A DNA stretch of 64,000 nucleotides from positions 186,001-250,000 of the forward strand of contig NZ_FOEH01000002.1 in the NCBI RefSeq assembly GCF_900110695.1, given 5' to 3'. The notes under the pieces were generated by a model. It was not told the DNA's origin, did not search any database, and saw nothing but the letters and a program-made list of their open reading frames with translations. The position numbers and the translations under genes are program-made. The DNA is from Virgibacillus subterraneus (lineage in GTDB: Bacteria > Bacillota > Bacilli > Bacillales > Amphibacillaceae). Every line of letters starts with the position of its first letter. Positions within the stretch are counted from its first letter, which is position 1. Shown one piece after another: positions 8,787 through 17,680 of the stretch.

Positions 8787-9314
8787 ATGGAGGAAAAGGA
8801 TGTTATAGAGATTCTGCGCCATTATCGCCATGATTTACTGAACCACCTACAGATTATCCAAGGTTATTCAAGTATGGGTAAGACAGACAAGGTAAACGCG
8901 AAAATTGCAGAATATCTGCAGCTCTTGGATGAAGAACGGAAACTAGTTAATTTAAATGTGCCATTGTTTGCATTATCATTAATTCAATTCGATTCCCTAC
9001 ATACCAATTTTCTTTTGACATATCATATACATACAGAGAATAAAGACTTAAAGCATATAGATGAAGCGTTGGTAAGTAGCACTAGTCAGCTTATGAACGA
9101 GATTAAAGATATGGCTGATGAAACAGAATTATATGAAGTGTGTTTACAAATGTGTGAAGTGTCTTCATCATCTATGATAGAATTAAAACTTAATGTTAAT
9201 GGCAATTTACCTAATATTGAAAAGTTAATGAAAAATATAGAAAGTATGGAACTGGTTATAGAGACACATCAGGATTCAGATGGAATCGTGTGTTTAGTTA
9301 ATATCCCATACTAA
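8787..9314 (+). CDS. spo0B: Sporulation initiation phosphotransferase B
   Basis: Phosphorelay protein that passes phosphate from Spo0F to Spo0A. In the four-helix-bundle N-terminal region the phospho-accepting histidine is H15 in YRHDLLNHLQIIQGY, matching the Spo0B signature RHD-x2-N-x-LQ. The C-terminal part (about 75-175) is a degenerate kinase-like ATP-binding fold without the usual N/G boxes. At 175 residues it is slightly shorter than the B. subtilis protein, mainly at the N-terminus. The GGGGGGAG site is well placed before ATG 8787. It is followed by obg 14 bases later, a conserved pair. Confidence 0.93.
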   Translation: MEEKDVIEILRHYRHDLLNHLQIIQGYSSMGKTDKVNAKIAEYLQLLDEERKLVNLNVPLFALSLIQFDSLHTNFLLTYHIHTENKDLKHIDEALVSSTSQLMNEIKDMADETELYEVCLQMCEVSSSSMIELKLNVNGNLPNIEKLMKNIESMELVIETHQDSDGIVCLVNIPY

Positions 9315-9328
9315 TGAGGTGAGCAATA

Positions 9329-10609
9329 ATGTTTGTAGATCAGGTTAGTGTATATGTTAAAGCAGGAGATGGCGGAAATGGCCTTGTGGCATATCGTAGA
9401 GAAAAGTATGTCCCTTTAGGTGGACCTGCAGGTGGTGATGGAGGCAATGGCGGCAATGTTGTTTTTAAAGTTGATGAAGGACTTAACACATTAATGGACT
9501 TCCGATATAACCGTCATTTTAAAGCAAAACGCGGTGAGAATGGGATGAATCAAAATCAGCACGGTAAAAATGCAAACCCATTAATTATAGCTGTACCGCC
9601 TGGCACAACGGTAGTTGATGAGGAATCAAAAGAAGTGATTGCAGATTTAACCACACATGGTCAAGAAGCTGTGATCGCTAATGGAGGCCGTGGAGGACGT
9701 GGGAATTCTCGTTTTGCTACTCCAAGGAATCCTGCACCAGAGATAGCAGAAAACGGTGAGCCTGGTCAGGAACGTAATATTAAAGTGGAATTAAAATTAC
9801 TTGCAGATGTGGGATTAGTCGGTTTTCCAAGCGTTGGAAAGTCTACATTATTATCAGTAGTTAGTGCTGCAAAGCCTAAGATAGCTGACTATCACTTTAC
9901 AACGTTAGCGCCAAACCTTGGAGTCGTTGATACAGCAGATAATCGGAGTTTTGTGATGGCTGATTTACCAGGTTTAATTGAAGGTGCCCATGAGGGGATT
10001 GGATTGGGTCATCAGTTCTTACGTCATGTTGAGCGTACTCGAGTAATTTTACATGTGGTTGATATGTCTAGTTTTGAAGGCAGAGATCCATACGATGATT
10101 TTGTGAAGATTAATCAGGAGTTAGAAGAATATGATAAACAGTTGATGGAAAGACCACAAATTATTGCAGCTAATAAGATGGACATGCCTGGTGCTGAGGA
10201 AAACTTACAGGAATTTAAAGCGAAATTAACAGATGAATATCCCGTCCATTCTATCTCTGCATTAACGAAAGATGGATTGCGAGACATTTTGTTTGAAATT
10301 GCAGACACATTGGATAAGATACCTAAGCATTCTAATGTGATAGAAGATGTTGATGAAAAGGTTGTCTATCGGTATAAAAAAGAAGAAACTCCATTTACGA
10401 TTACGCGAGATTCTGATGGTGCATATGTGTTGTCAGGTACTAAAATAGAAAAATTATTTAAAATGACTGATTTTGCCAAAGATGAAGCGGTACAGCGTTT
10501 TTCTAGGCAAATACGCGGAATGGGTGTTGACGACGCTCTACGGAAACGTGGAGCTAAAGACGGTGACACCATTCGAATTATGGATTTTGAGTTCGAATTT
10601 ATTGAGTAG
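9329..10609 (+). CDS. obgE: GTPase Obg
   Basis: Essential ribosome-associated GTPase of 426 residues, involved in 50S assembly and stress/sporulation signalling. Domains in order: Gly-rich Obg fold (1-158), G domain (about 159-330) with P-loop GFPSVGKST, switch [11 protein letters not shown] and NKMD, and a C-terminal OCT domain (about 350-426). The site GAGGTGA precedes ATG 9329. Co-transcription with spo0B is usual in bacilli. Confidence 0.98.
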   Translation: MFVDQVSVYVKAGDGGNGLVAYRREKYVPLGGPAGGDGGNGGNVVFKVDEGLNTLMDFRYNRHFKAKRGENGMNQNQHGKNANPLIIAVPPGTTVVDEESKEVIADLTTHGQEAVIANGGRGGRGNSRFATPRNPAPEIAENGEPGQERNIKVELKLLADVGLVGFPSVGKSTLLSVVSAAKPKIADYHFTTLAPNLGVVDTADNRSFVMADLPGLIEGAHEGIGLGHQFLRHVERTRVILHVVDMSSFEGRDPYDDFVKINQELEEYDKQLMERPQIIAANKMDMPGAEENLQEFKAKLTDEYPVHSISALTKDGLRDILFEIADTLDKIPKHSNVIEDVDEKVVYRYKKEETPFTITRDSDGAYVLSGTKIEKLFKMTDFAKDEAVQRFSRQIRGMGVDDALRKRGAKDGDTIRIMDFEFEFIE

Positions 10610-10644
10610 GCATAGTAGGTATTTGCGATAAGGGGGACTAGGAT

Positions 10645-11496
10645 ATGGTGAAAATAGGTTATTTAGGGCCACGTGGCACATTCACAAAATTAGCTGTAGA
10701 TACTGCATTTAACGGGGAAGACAAACACAGCTTCGATACGATTCCGGAATGTATAGATGCTGTTGAAGAAAATCGAATTGATATTGGTGTAGTTCCACTT
10801 GAAAATGCAATTGAGGGAACAGTACAGTTAACAGTTGATTATCTTGTACATCAAGTGAGGTTACCAATTATTGCTGAAATCGTTGTACCAATACAACAGC
10901 ATTTACTTGTAGACTCAATTTTCTCAGGTGATTTATCAAACTTGGAAGAAATTCATTCGCATAGTCATGCAATTGCACAGTGTCATCAATTTATTCATAA
11001 ATATATGCCTGATGCAGCAATAAATTTTACGTCTTCTACTGGAAAGGCAGCTGAGGTAGTTAGCAAAAGTGACAAGAATATTGCTGCTATTGGCAATAAG
11101 CTGGCAGCCGAAGAATACGGGTTAAGGATTTATCAGGAAAATATTCATGATTACCCAAATAACCATACAAGATTTGCAGTGTTGGCAAAAAATGAAGACA
11201 TTGTTAAGATAAAACACGATAAACAAGCTGAAAAGACCAGCTTATTAATAACGTTGCCGAGTGATTATGCTGGTGCACTTCATCAGGTGCTTTCTGCGTT
11301 TGCTTGGCGTAAAATGAATCTGTCAAAAATAGAGTCAAGACCCATGAAAACTGGGTTAGGAAATTATTTTTTTATAGTAGATGTCAATCAACCATACGAT
11401 GGTGTACTTTTTCCAAGTGTTCAGGCTGAATTGGAGGCACTGGGATGCAAGGTAACAGTCTTAGGTACTTATCCCGTTTACCAAATGAATATCTAA
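10645..11496 (+). CDS. pheA: Prephenate dehydratase
   Basis: Converts prephenate to phenylpyruvate in phenylalanine synthesis. It has 283 residues: a two-lobed dehydratase domain (1-185) with the TSSTGKAAE catalytic segment near residue 132, and a C-terminal ACT domain (about 200-280) with the ESRP motif that binds phenylalanine for feedback inhibition. A GGGGGAC site precedes ATG 10645. In B. subtilis the ACT protein gene pheB lies between obg and pheA; here only 35 bases separate the two genes and pheB is absent. Confidence 0.97.
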   Translation: MVKIGYLGPRGTFTKLAVDTAFNGEDKHSFDTIPECIDAVEENRIDIGVVPLENAIEGTVQLTVDYLVHQVRLPIIAEIVVPIQQHLLVDSIFSGDLSNLEEIHSHSHAIAQCHQFIHKYMPDAAINFTSSTGKAAEVVSKSDKNIAAIGNKLAAEEYGLRIYQENIHDYPNNHTRFAVLAKNEDIVKIKHDKQAEKTSLLITLPSDYAGALHQVLSAFAWRKMNLSKIESRPMKTGLGNYFFIVDVNQPYDGVLFPSVQAELEALGCKVTVLGTYPVYQMNI

Positions 11497-11502
11497 AATT
11501 AG

Positions 11503-11535
11503 CCGTTTACCTTTTAAATAGGGTGAACGGTTTTT
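11503..11535 (+). terminator. Terminator after pheA
   Basis: CCGTTTACC (11503-11511) pairs with GGTGAACGG (11522-11530) and a TTTTT run follows. Confidence 0.8.
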
Positions 11536-11545
11536 GATTTTTGGC

Positions 11546-11935
11546 TCTTTCGTAAGTTTTGTTGCTTTTTAATCGTCATAGTTGATATAAACTGCGAACT
11601 AACTGCTAGAATAATCTCTATAAACTCTCGTCCCGCTGTCCGGGGTCGCTACGGGCGGATGCTTTCCGCGGGCACGGCCTCAGCCTCCTCGAGAAAACCA
11701 CTCTGCGGGGTCTTCGGACACGTGCTATTCCCGCAGGAGTCACCGCCCTCCGCTCACCCGGACTAGTGTAGCTGTCACACATTTATTCTATAGCGATTCC
11801 TACTCCAGTCAACAGCGAAGTGTATTTCCGGAGCGGCATAATAGCACTCAAACTTTTTGAAAAGTACTTCGCAGTTTATATCAACTAGGTATTGATTTTA
11901 TTTACAAAGCAATAATCTTTTAGAAAAGCCTTAAT
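11546..11935. mobile_element. MITE-like element B, copy 1 (19-bp terminal inverted repeats)
   Basis: AGTTGATATAAACTGCGAA (11580-11598) is repeated inverted as TTCGCAGTTTATATCAACT (11868-11886). Between them lies a GC-rich core (GGATGCTTTCCGCGGGCACG, CCCGCAGGAGTCACCGCCCT) quite unlike the neighbouring genes. Outside the inverted repeats, AGTTTTGTTGCTTTTT and AAAGCAATAATCTTTTAG are also shared with copy 2 at 36.4-36.8 kb, so the unit may extend to about 11546-11935. No transposase frame is present. About 60 bases present in copy 2 are missing here. From 11936 to 12121 I see only AT-rich sequence before safA. Confidence 0.75.
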
Positions 11936-12121
11936 TTTTTGCGGATAGGAAAGTGAAATTTTTGGTAACCAGTATAAGTGTAACTAAGATTTTTGCTATT
12001 ACACCCTGGTAATAACCAAGTCTTGTAAAAAAATTATTTCAACTTTTACAATTTCTTTGCATATGTTGTTAATGAGTGATTTGCCTAGTTTTAAATTGAA
12101 ACGAAAGGAGTATGGTTTGAT

Positions 12122-13228
12122 TTGAAAATTCACATTGTACAAAAGGGCGATACATTATGGGAGATAGCTAAAAATTATGGAGTAGATTTCGAACAAGTAA
12201 AACAGTTAAACCCGCAATTATCTAGCCCAGATATGATAATGCCTGGCATGAAAATTAAAATACCCAGTACATCAAAGCCAGTTAAGAAGGAAACAATGCA
12301 GATGAAAGAAACTCAAAAGCCGACCACACAGCAACCGTACAAAGACACCTCTCCAAAGCCTATACCAGTAGTTAAAGAAGATGATGAGAAAAAGCCAAAA
12401 AGCTTACAACCGAAAACGCCTATGCAGCCGAAAATGCAACCAAAAATGCCTATGCAACCTATGATGCAAATGCCAATGATGGAACAAGAAATGAATAACT
12501 ATACCACTATAAACTTGCCTGAGATGCCTCAATATCCAATTCAAGAGGAAGAGCCAGAAAAGATGCAACAAATGCCTATGCAACAGCCAATGATTCCAAT
12601 CTATTGTTTGTGCCCTCCACCTCCGATGCACCACGCTGTTCCAAATGCAATGGGGAAGAAAGATTGTGGATGCGGCGGATCACAACCAATGGTGAGCCCA
12701 ATGCCTAATCAGCACCCAAATCAATACCCAGATCTGAGTCAAATGCCTAATCAGCACCCAAATCAATACCCAGATCTGAGTCAAATGCCAATGCAGTACC
12801 CAAATCAGTACGCAGGTCAGAGTCAAATGCCAATGCAGTACCCAAATCAGTACGCAGGTCAGAGCCAAATGCCGATGCAGTACCCAAATCAGTACGCAGG
12901 TCAGAGCCAAATGCCGATGAATAATAATCCGTACCATTATGGAAACATGATGGAATCAATTGAGTCTTCGCCTAGTATGGAGATGCCTGTGAAACCAACA
13001 CAGAGCCCTCAGTTGAATAATTTCAGTCCATTTAATGCACAGGTTCCACCGCAGACAATGGGAGCACAGCAAGGATTTCATTCACCAAATATGCCACCAC
13101 AATCATACCCACATTTCGCAAATGCCGCTAATAATAATATGCCATATCCATCACCACCAGGTTTTGATGATAATTCAATGTTTGATTTCCGCGAAGATGA
13201 AGATGAGGACGATTCGAAAGGTGAGTAG
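12122..13228 (+). CDS. safA: Spore coat assembly protein SafA (LysM domain)
   Basis: A 368-residue morphogenetic protein of the inner spore coat. A LysM peptidoglycan-binding domain is at residues 2-47 (HIVQKGDTLWEIAKNYGVDF). A charged linker, Met/Pro/Gln-rich stretches and five 14-residue repeats follow, then an acidic C-terminus (REDEDEDDSKGE). The Gln/Tyr-rich repeats resemble coat substrates of transglutaminase cross-linking, which is inference. Start TTG 12122 has AAAGGAG 11 bases before it. CATATGTT at 12060-12067 weakly resembles a sigma-E -10. Low-complexity composition makes homology in the C-terminal two-thirds hard to judge by eye. Confidence 0.85.
   Translation: MKIHIVQKGDTLWEIAKNYGVDFEQVKQLNPQLSSPDMIMPGMKIKIPSTSKPVKKETMQMKETQKPTTQQPYKDTSPKPIPVVKEDDEKKPKSLQPKTPMQPKMQPKMPMQPMMQMPMMEQEMNNYTTINLPEMPQYPIQEEEPEKMQQMPMQQPMIPIYCLCPPPPMHHAVPNAMGKKDCGCGGSQPMVSPMPNQHPNQYPDLSQMPNQHPNQYPDLSQMPMQYPNQYAGQSQMPMQYPNQYAGQSQMPMQYPNQYAGQSQMPMNNNPYHYGNMMESIESSPSMEMPVKPTQSPQLNNFSPFNAQVPPQTMGAQQGFHSPNMPPQSYPHFANAANNNMPYPSPPGFDDNSMFDFREDEDEDDSKGE
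12701..12910 (+). repeat. Five 42-bp tandem repeats inside safA
   Basis: Two units encode MPNQHPNQYPDLSQ and three encode MPMQYPNQYAGQSQ. Units within each type are nearly identical in DNA, showing recent duplication. The unit length is a multiple of three, so copy-number change keeps the frame. Confidence 0.95.
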
Positions 13229-13247
13229 CTTTATTCAAGGAGACGAG

Positions 13248-14183
13248 ATGAATTATGATCGTCTCTCTTCTTTTTTATATAAAAATGGAATGCTTGATAC
13301 ACGAGACATGAATAGTATCAATCGTAATGTTTTTTATATAAAAACTTTTAATGACAAATCCTTTATTTTAAAAAAGCATCGTAATAAAACACGAATGGAA
13401 CAACAATGGAGTTTTTTTGAACAGATAAAATCTCCTGATATAATCCCGTTTGAACACTTTCCAAATCAGAAGAAATTTATTTATGACAAATCATACTATT
13501 GGACAATATCTCCTTATATTCGTGGGAAAAAATTAAATTATCTAGTTGACAAAGATAGAATAGAAAGTCTGGAAACGTTAAAGAAATTTCACGGGCAAGC
13601 TTCAGGAATTAATGTGTTAAATCGTTTAAAAAAAGATATATTTTACCTTCGTTGGTATAAAAGATTACAAACATTTAAAAAGACATATTATATTTTTGAG
13701 GATTATCATTTTAAATCATTGTTTGAGGATATAGTACAAACGACAGAAAAACAGTTGCAGATTGTTTCTGAAATTCCGTGGAACAGGTTGGAGCAAAAAG
13801 CTAAAATAAATGGCAATTGGGTACATGGAGATGTCGCTTCTCATAATTTTATTCGTAATCAAAAAAGAATATTTATAATCGACTTTGATCTTCTTTTATG
13901 TGCACCACAATTATACGATTATATTCAGCTGGGACAGCGCTTTTTACCGTATATAAACTGGAACCTAAATAGATTGCTTTCTTACAATATGGTTGAGGAG
14001 AGATATTTAAAGGCATGGTTATTAGCTATATTGATACCAAGTGACGTACTAAGGGAATGGATACACTTTTTGTATAACACCTCAAATAGATCAATTCACA
14101 ATTATTTATCCAAAATGGAAGCGGACTGGTTGAAAAGGCAATCATTTTTAAATAGTGCTAAATTAATGCTAAAATCAATGTAG
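13248..14183 (+). CDS. CotS/YsxE-family spore coat kinase-fold protein
   Basis: A 311-residue protein with an aminoglycoside-phosphotransferase/choline-kinase-like fold. The catalytic loop WVHGDVASHNFI (near residue 198) and metal-binding IIDFD (near 212) are present. Spore-coat members of this fold include CotS, CotI, YutH and YsxE; ysxE is next to the LysM coat gene spoVID in B. subtilis, so the position after safA suggests a YsxE-like coat role. ATG 13248 follows AAGGAG at about 13237. The protein is rich in Lys, Tyr and Phe. Substrate unknown. Confidence 0.8.
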   Translation: MNYDRLSSFLYKNGMLDTRDMNSINRNVFYIKTFNDKSFILKKHRNKTRMEQQWSFFEQIKSPDIIPFEHFPNQKKFIYDKSYYWTISPYIRGKKLNYLVDKDRIESLETLKKFHGQASGINVLNRLKKDIFYLRWYKRLQTFKKTYYIFEDYHFKSLFEDIVQTTEKQLQIVSEIPWNRLEQKAKINGNWVHGDVASHNFIRNQKRIFIIDFDLLLCAPQLYDYIQLGQRFLPYINWNLNRLLSYNMVEERYLKAWLLAILIPSDVLREWIHFLYNTSNRSIHNYLSKMEADWLKRQSFLNSAKLMLKSM

Positions 14184-14218
14184 AAATCTTTACTTTAGAT
14201 AAAGGAGCGGAAAACATT

Positions 14219-14962
14219 ATGGAAAAAGTAGTAGATGAGATTGTGCAATGGTTGCAGGAACGCGTGAAAGAAGCTGGTGTAAACGGGTTGATGGTAGGTG
14301 TAAGTGGTGGTCTTGATTCTGCGGTTGTAGCACACTTGATTCAGCGAGCATTTCCTGAAAATTCCCTAGGTGTTATGATGCCTTTGGATAGCAATCCAAA
14401 CGATATGGTTCACGCAAAAAAAGTAATTGAAAGCTCCAGGATACATGAACTTACTATAGATCTTACAGAAACACATCATGTAATGTATGAAAATATTAAG
14501 AAACAACTAAAACAAAAAAATGAATTCAAAGAGAAAAATGATCAGCTGGCAGGAGCTAATCTTAGAGCAAGATTACGCATGAGTTCGTTATATACTGTTG
14601 CAGCTAATTACAATTACCTGGTTGTCGGAACAGACAATGCAGCAGAGTGGTACACGGGCTATTTCACAAAATATGGCGATGGCGGAGTAGATATTTTACC
14701 AATTGTAGAATTTACGAAACAAGAAGTAAGAGAAATGGCTAGTTATTTAGGCGTTCCAGATGAAATTGTTCATAAGGATCCAAGTGCAGGACTTTGGGAA
14801 GGACAAACAGATGAAGCTGAGATGGGTACAACTTATGATAAAATTGATGCCTATTTAAAAGGTGAGGAAATTCCGGAAAAAGATAAAGAGGTTATTGAAA
14901 GAATGCATAGTCGTACTGCACATAAGCGAAATCCTGTAAAACAATTCAATTTATCGAAATGA
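14219..14962 (+). CDS. nadE: NH3-dependent NAD+ synthetase
   Basis: Makes NAD+ from deamido-NAD+, ATP and ammonia, the last step of NAD synthesis. At 247 residues it is the short ammonia-dependent form with no glutaminase domain. The PP-loop is SGGLDS at 29-34; GTDNAAEWYTGYFTKYGDGG and KDPSAGLWEGQTDE are conserved substrate-binding segments. AAAGGAGCGG precedes ATG 14219. It is not among spore genes in B. subtilis, so its placement between a coat-like gene and a spore lipoprotein is a local rearrangement. Confidence 0.96.
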   Translation: MEKVVDEIVQWLQERVKEAGVNGLMVGVSGGLDSAVVAHLIQRAFPENSLGVMMPLDSNPNDMVHAKKVIESSRIHELTIDLTETHHVMYENIKKQLKQKNEFKEKNDQLAGANLRARLRMSSLYTVAANYNYLVVGTDNAAEWYTGYFTKYGDGGVDILPIVEFTKQEVREMASYLGVPDEIVHKDPSAGLWEGQTDEAEMGTTYDKIDAYLKGEEIPEKDKEVIERMHSRTAHKRNPVKQFNLSK

Positions 14963-14989
14963 TAATTCCCTTTATTTAACTGTTTAAAA

Positions 14990-15030
14990 AAATCTCTCTT
15001 ATACAATCTAATGGTAAGGGAGGTTTTTTT
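14990..15030 (+). terminator. Hairpin after nadE that contains the next gene's ribosome site
   Basis: Bases 14990-15001 pair fully with 15015-15026 (12 base pairs, two G-U), and TTTTTTT ends at 15030, directly before the ATG at 15031. The 3' arm contains the Shine-Dalgarno GGGAGG (15018-15023). Transcripts from nadE would terminate or have the site masked. Confidence 0.75.
15000..15007 (+). promoter_or_regulatory. Possible sigma-E-like -10 inside the hairpin
   Basis: TATACAAT matches seven of eight bases of the sigma-E -10 consensus CATACAAT and would start transcription near 15014, past the masking arm of the hairpin. The -35 is not clear. It could also be read as a weak sigma-A -10. Confidence 0.4.
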
Positions 15031-15579
15031 ATGTCGATAAAAATTCTAACAATAATTTCAGTCATTATTTTTGCTTTGGTTGGATGTGGAACAGAAGAAG
15101 GAAAGCAAGATAACACTGAAAATATGAATTCACAGCCGATTAATTACGAAACGAAAGAAGAACAAAAAGAACGAACTGGTAATAAAGAACCAAATCTTGG
15201 TGAAAAAGGCGGGTATCCTCAAAGCGAGCAAACTGAGATGAACGATGGTGACGCTAGCGGTCAAAGTGATTTATATACCAATCAAACTTCCATTTTAATA
15301 AGTAAGAAATTAAAAGAACGAAGGGAAGTTATTCAAGCCCAAGTTGCTGTAACTGATGATAAAGCAATTGTTGGAGTGATAATAAGCCCTAGTTCACCTC
15401 CAAACATGAGAAAAATCCTAAAACAAGAGGTTCATGAAATGGTACCAAACCGAGAAGTTGAAGTATATACAGATGACATTTACTGGGATCGTATGCGAAA
15501 TAAGGATGCAAAGCTGGACCAACTAAATGGTGATATGAATGAGTTTCTCAATGAATTTTTTAATACTACGAGGGATTAA
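15031..15579 (+). CDS. YhcN/YlaJ family sporulation lipoprotein
   Basis: A 182-residue predicted lipoprotein: signal peptide with lipobox LVGC (Cys at about residue 19), a hydrophilic Glu/Asn/Lys-rich linker to about 85, and a C-terminal domain (about 90-180) with the AVTDDKAIVGVIISP and VEVYTDDIYWDRM segments typical of YhcN/YlaJ proteins. These are found in the forespore inner membrane or spores and affect germination or outgrowth. The ATG sits at the end of a hairpin that includes its ribosome site, implying conditional expression. Confidence 0.82.
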   Translation: MSIKILTIISVIIFALVGCGTEEGKQDNTENMNSQPINYETKEEQKERTGNKEPNLGEKGGYPQSEQTEMNDGDASGQSDLYTNQTSILISKKLKERREVIQAQVAVTDDKAIVGVIISPSSPPNMRKILKQEVHEMVPNREVEVYTDDIYWDRMRNKDAKLDQLNGDMNEFLNEFFNTTRD

Positions 15580-16224
15580 AGTCTTTGCGATGCAAAGGCT
15601 TTTTATTCTTTAAGAAACTGGAACTAAAAAAAAATTTAAGTGCTGAGGATAGATGGACTTCGGAATCAGCCACGTCCAGATCCGGCATACTGACAGAAGT
15701 ACTAGTGCCCGGACACCACAGGACGTGGCGTTCTCACCGGCTAACGCCTAGTAAACTTCCTTCTCTACGATAAGATATAAAGGATGTTCGATTAACATTA
15801 CCACATCGTGTGGCAACGTCGAACTCTTCCACGTCCTGTGGGACAACTTACACTCTTCGTATATCCTTTTCGCTTTCCAAGCATAAGATTCACTTTGACT
15901 TTCCCCATCATTGGCGATAAGCCTGGTTTATCTAATCTTAGGGGAAAGGAAGATCGACTAATCCGGCCGGCTTCGACCCACCTGCAGCGCTGCGAACATT
16001 CCATACGGCGCTGAACATGCCCTTGCTCTTTTGTTCTTTACTTATCTTTTTATTAGTATCGTTTCTCATCCTGTTTAGGTGGTGTTGTTTTAGAAAATAT
16101 GTTTAAGTTTTAAATGACACTTTTTTTATCTGGGATTCGATTGTAGTAGTAGAACCATCACTTTAATGATTCAGCTATTTTTGGTATAGTTAAAAAGGGA
16201 AATATACAGAGAGGAGAATGTCCT
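15580..16224. repeat. Gene-free GC-rich intergenic block
   Basis: Of these 645 bases, about 15650-16030 is clearly more GC-rich than its surroundings. It contains a perfect 9-bp inverted repeat GCCACGTCC/GGACGTGGC (15669-15677, 15721-15729) and CCACATCGTGTGG and CACGTCCTGTGGG. Related CACGTCCTGTG occurs at about 23396 and ACACGATGTGAGG at about 34340, so it appears to be part of a degenerate dispersed non-coding family. Short open frames on both strands have no ribosome sites. No promoter or RNA gene is recognised. Confidence 0.5.
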
Positions 16225-16956
16225 ATGGCTGGTCATTCTAAATGGAAGAATATTCAAAAGAGAAAGAATGCACAAGATGCAAAAAAAGGAAAAGTATTTA
16301 TGCACCATGCTAAAGAAATCTATACGTCAGCCAAGCAAGGTGGAGGAGATCCGGAAATGAATGCCTCCCTTAGATTAGCAGTTGACAAGGCTAAGGCTGA
16401 TAACATGCCGAACGAAAATATTGATCGAGCAATTAAGAAAGCAACAGGAGCACTGGATGGTGCTAGCTTTGAGGAATTAACTTACGAAGGCTATGGTCCA
16501 GGTGGTGTTGCTGTTATTGTCAATATTTTAACAGATAATAAAAATAGAACTGCTGCTGAAATTAGGCATGCCTTTAAGAAGAATAATGGAAACCTAGGCG
16601 AAAATGGAAGTGTATCCTTTATGTTTGACCGAAAAGGATATATTGTTATTACAAATGAGGACGGAGCAATTGATGAAGAAGAAATCACACTGGGGGCCAT
16701 TGAAGCAGGTGCAGAAGATATAGTCATAGAAGAGGGCGCATATGAAATAATTACAGCACCAGAGGATTTTAATGCAGTGTGTGAATATTTACGTGAAAGT
16801 GGTTATCCATTGGAGAGTTCAGAGATCACCTTCATTCCACAAACATATAGTTCTCCTTCTGAAGATGATGAGAAAAATATGCTGAATCTGATTGAGATGC
16901 TTGAAGACAATGAAGATGTTCAAGATATCCACCACAATTTAGAGGAGTCAGAATAA
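16225..16956 (+). CDS. yebC: YebC/PmpR family protein
   Basis: A 243-residue member of the YebC family, starting [21 protein letters not shown], the family's diagnostic N-terminus. Three-domain proteins of this family have been described as DNA-binding regulators and, for some members, as ribosome-associated factors that relieve proline stalling; which role applies cannot be told from sequence. GAGAGGAG precedes ATG 16225. It precedes ruvAB, as yrbC does in B. subtilis. A terminator follows. Confidence 0.95.
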   Translation: MAGHSKWKNIQKRKNAQDAKKGKVFMHHAKEIYTSAKQGGGDPEMNASLRLAVDKAKADNMPNENIDRAIKKATGALDGASFEELTYEGYGPGGVAVIVNILTDNKNRTAAEIRHAFKKNNGNLGENGSVSFMFDRKGYIVITNEDGAIDEEEITLGAIEAGAEDIVIEEGAYEIITAPEDFNAVCEYLRESGYPLESSEITFIPQTYSSPSEDDEKNMLNLIEMLEDNEDVQDIHHNLEESE

Positions 16957-16962
16957 GGCAAC

Positions 16963-17000
16963 AAAACTTCTATTCTTGCGATATGAGAATGGGAGTTTTT
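16963..17000 (+). terminator. Terminator after yebC
   Basis: AAAACTTCTATTCT (16963-16976) pairs with AGAATGGGAGTTTT (16986-16999) including G-U pairs, followed by T. Confidence 0.75.
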
Positions 17001-17058
17001 ATTCCTTATGTGTATAGTTATGTTAGAATAGGTGCAGGAATGTAAAGGAGAAGGTCGG

Positions 17059-17664
17059 ATGATTGCATACATAAAGGGGACATTATCAACTATTCAGGAA
17101 GATGCAGTAATTGTGGATGTACAAGGAGTTGGGTATGAAATTGTTTGTGCTAATCCTTTTTTATTTCAGTCTGAATTAAATAATGAGATAACAATAAATA
17201 CGTACCATTATGTGCGGGAAGATACACAGGTACTATATGGCTTTAAAAATGAAGATGAAAAATATCTGTTCACAAAGCTTATTTCCGTCTCAGGAATTGG
17301 GCCAAAAGGTGCGTTAGCAGTTTTAGGAAGTGTTGACGTAACAGGTTTTGTTGAAGCTATTGAGCGAGAAGATGATAAATTTTTGACAAGTTTTCCTGGG
17401 GTAGGTAAAAAAACAGCCAGACAAATTATTCTAGACTTAAAAGGTAAGCTAACCTCTATGGTTTCTGTTTCCGGTGAACAGGAAATAGTAGATACAAGTA
17501 ACCCGAAGACAAGTGATAGTATAAGTGAAGCTCAGGAGGCTTTGAAATCGTTAGGCTACACAGAACGTGAAATTAAAGCAGTCGTTCCACAGCTGCAATC
17601 AGAAAATAATAGTAATACGGATGAGATTATTCGAAAAGCACTTGCATTACTAATGAAAAATTAA
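17059..17664 (+). CDS. ruvA: Holliday junction helicase subunit RuvA
   Basis: Junction-recognition subunit of RuvAB, 201 residues. The N-terminal OB fold starts MIAYIKGTL; tandem helix-hairpin-helix motifs include [18 protein letters not shown] and [17 protein letters not shown]; the C-terminal domain III (about 150-201, [12 protein letters not shown]) binds RuvB. Start ATG 17059 follows AAAGGAGAAGG at about 17044. ruvB begins 17 bases downstream. Confidence 0.98.
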   Translation: MIAYIKGTLSTIQEDAVIVDVQGVGYEIVCANPFLFQSELNNEITINTYHYVREDTQVLYGFKNEDEKYLFTKLISVSGIGPKGALAVLGSVDVTGFVEAIEREDDKFLTSFPGVGKKTARQIILDLKGKLTSMVSVSGEQEIVDTSNPKTSDSISEAQEALKSLGYTEREIKAVVPQLQSENNSNTDEIIRKALALLMKN

Positions 17665-17680
17665 CAAGGGGGGGGATAAT

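Noticed and set aside
12701-12910. Regular 42-bp repeats as a possible CRISPR array
   Set aside because: The repeats are directly adjacent without unique spacers, lie in frame inside safA, and no cas gene is nearby.
12680-12937. Minus-strand open frames opposite safA with repeated His/Leu/Val/Trp peptides
   Set aside because: They mirror the safA tandem repeats on the other strand, lack ribosome sites, and have the low-complexity composition expected of a shadow frame.
15585-16014. Short open frames on both strands in the GC-rich block
   Set aside because: No ribosome sites, rare codon use, overlapping frames on both strands, and the inverted-repeat content indicate non-coding sequence.
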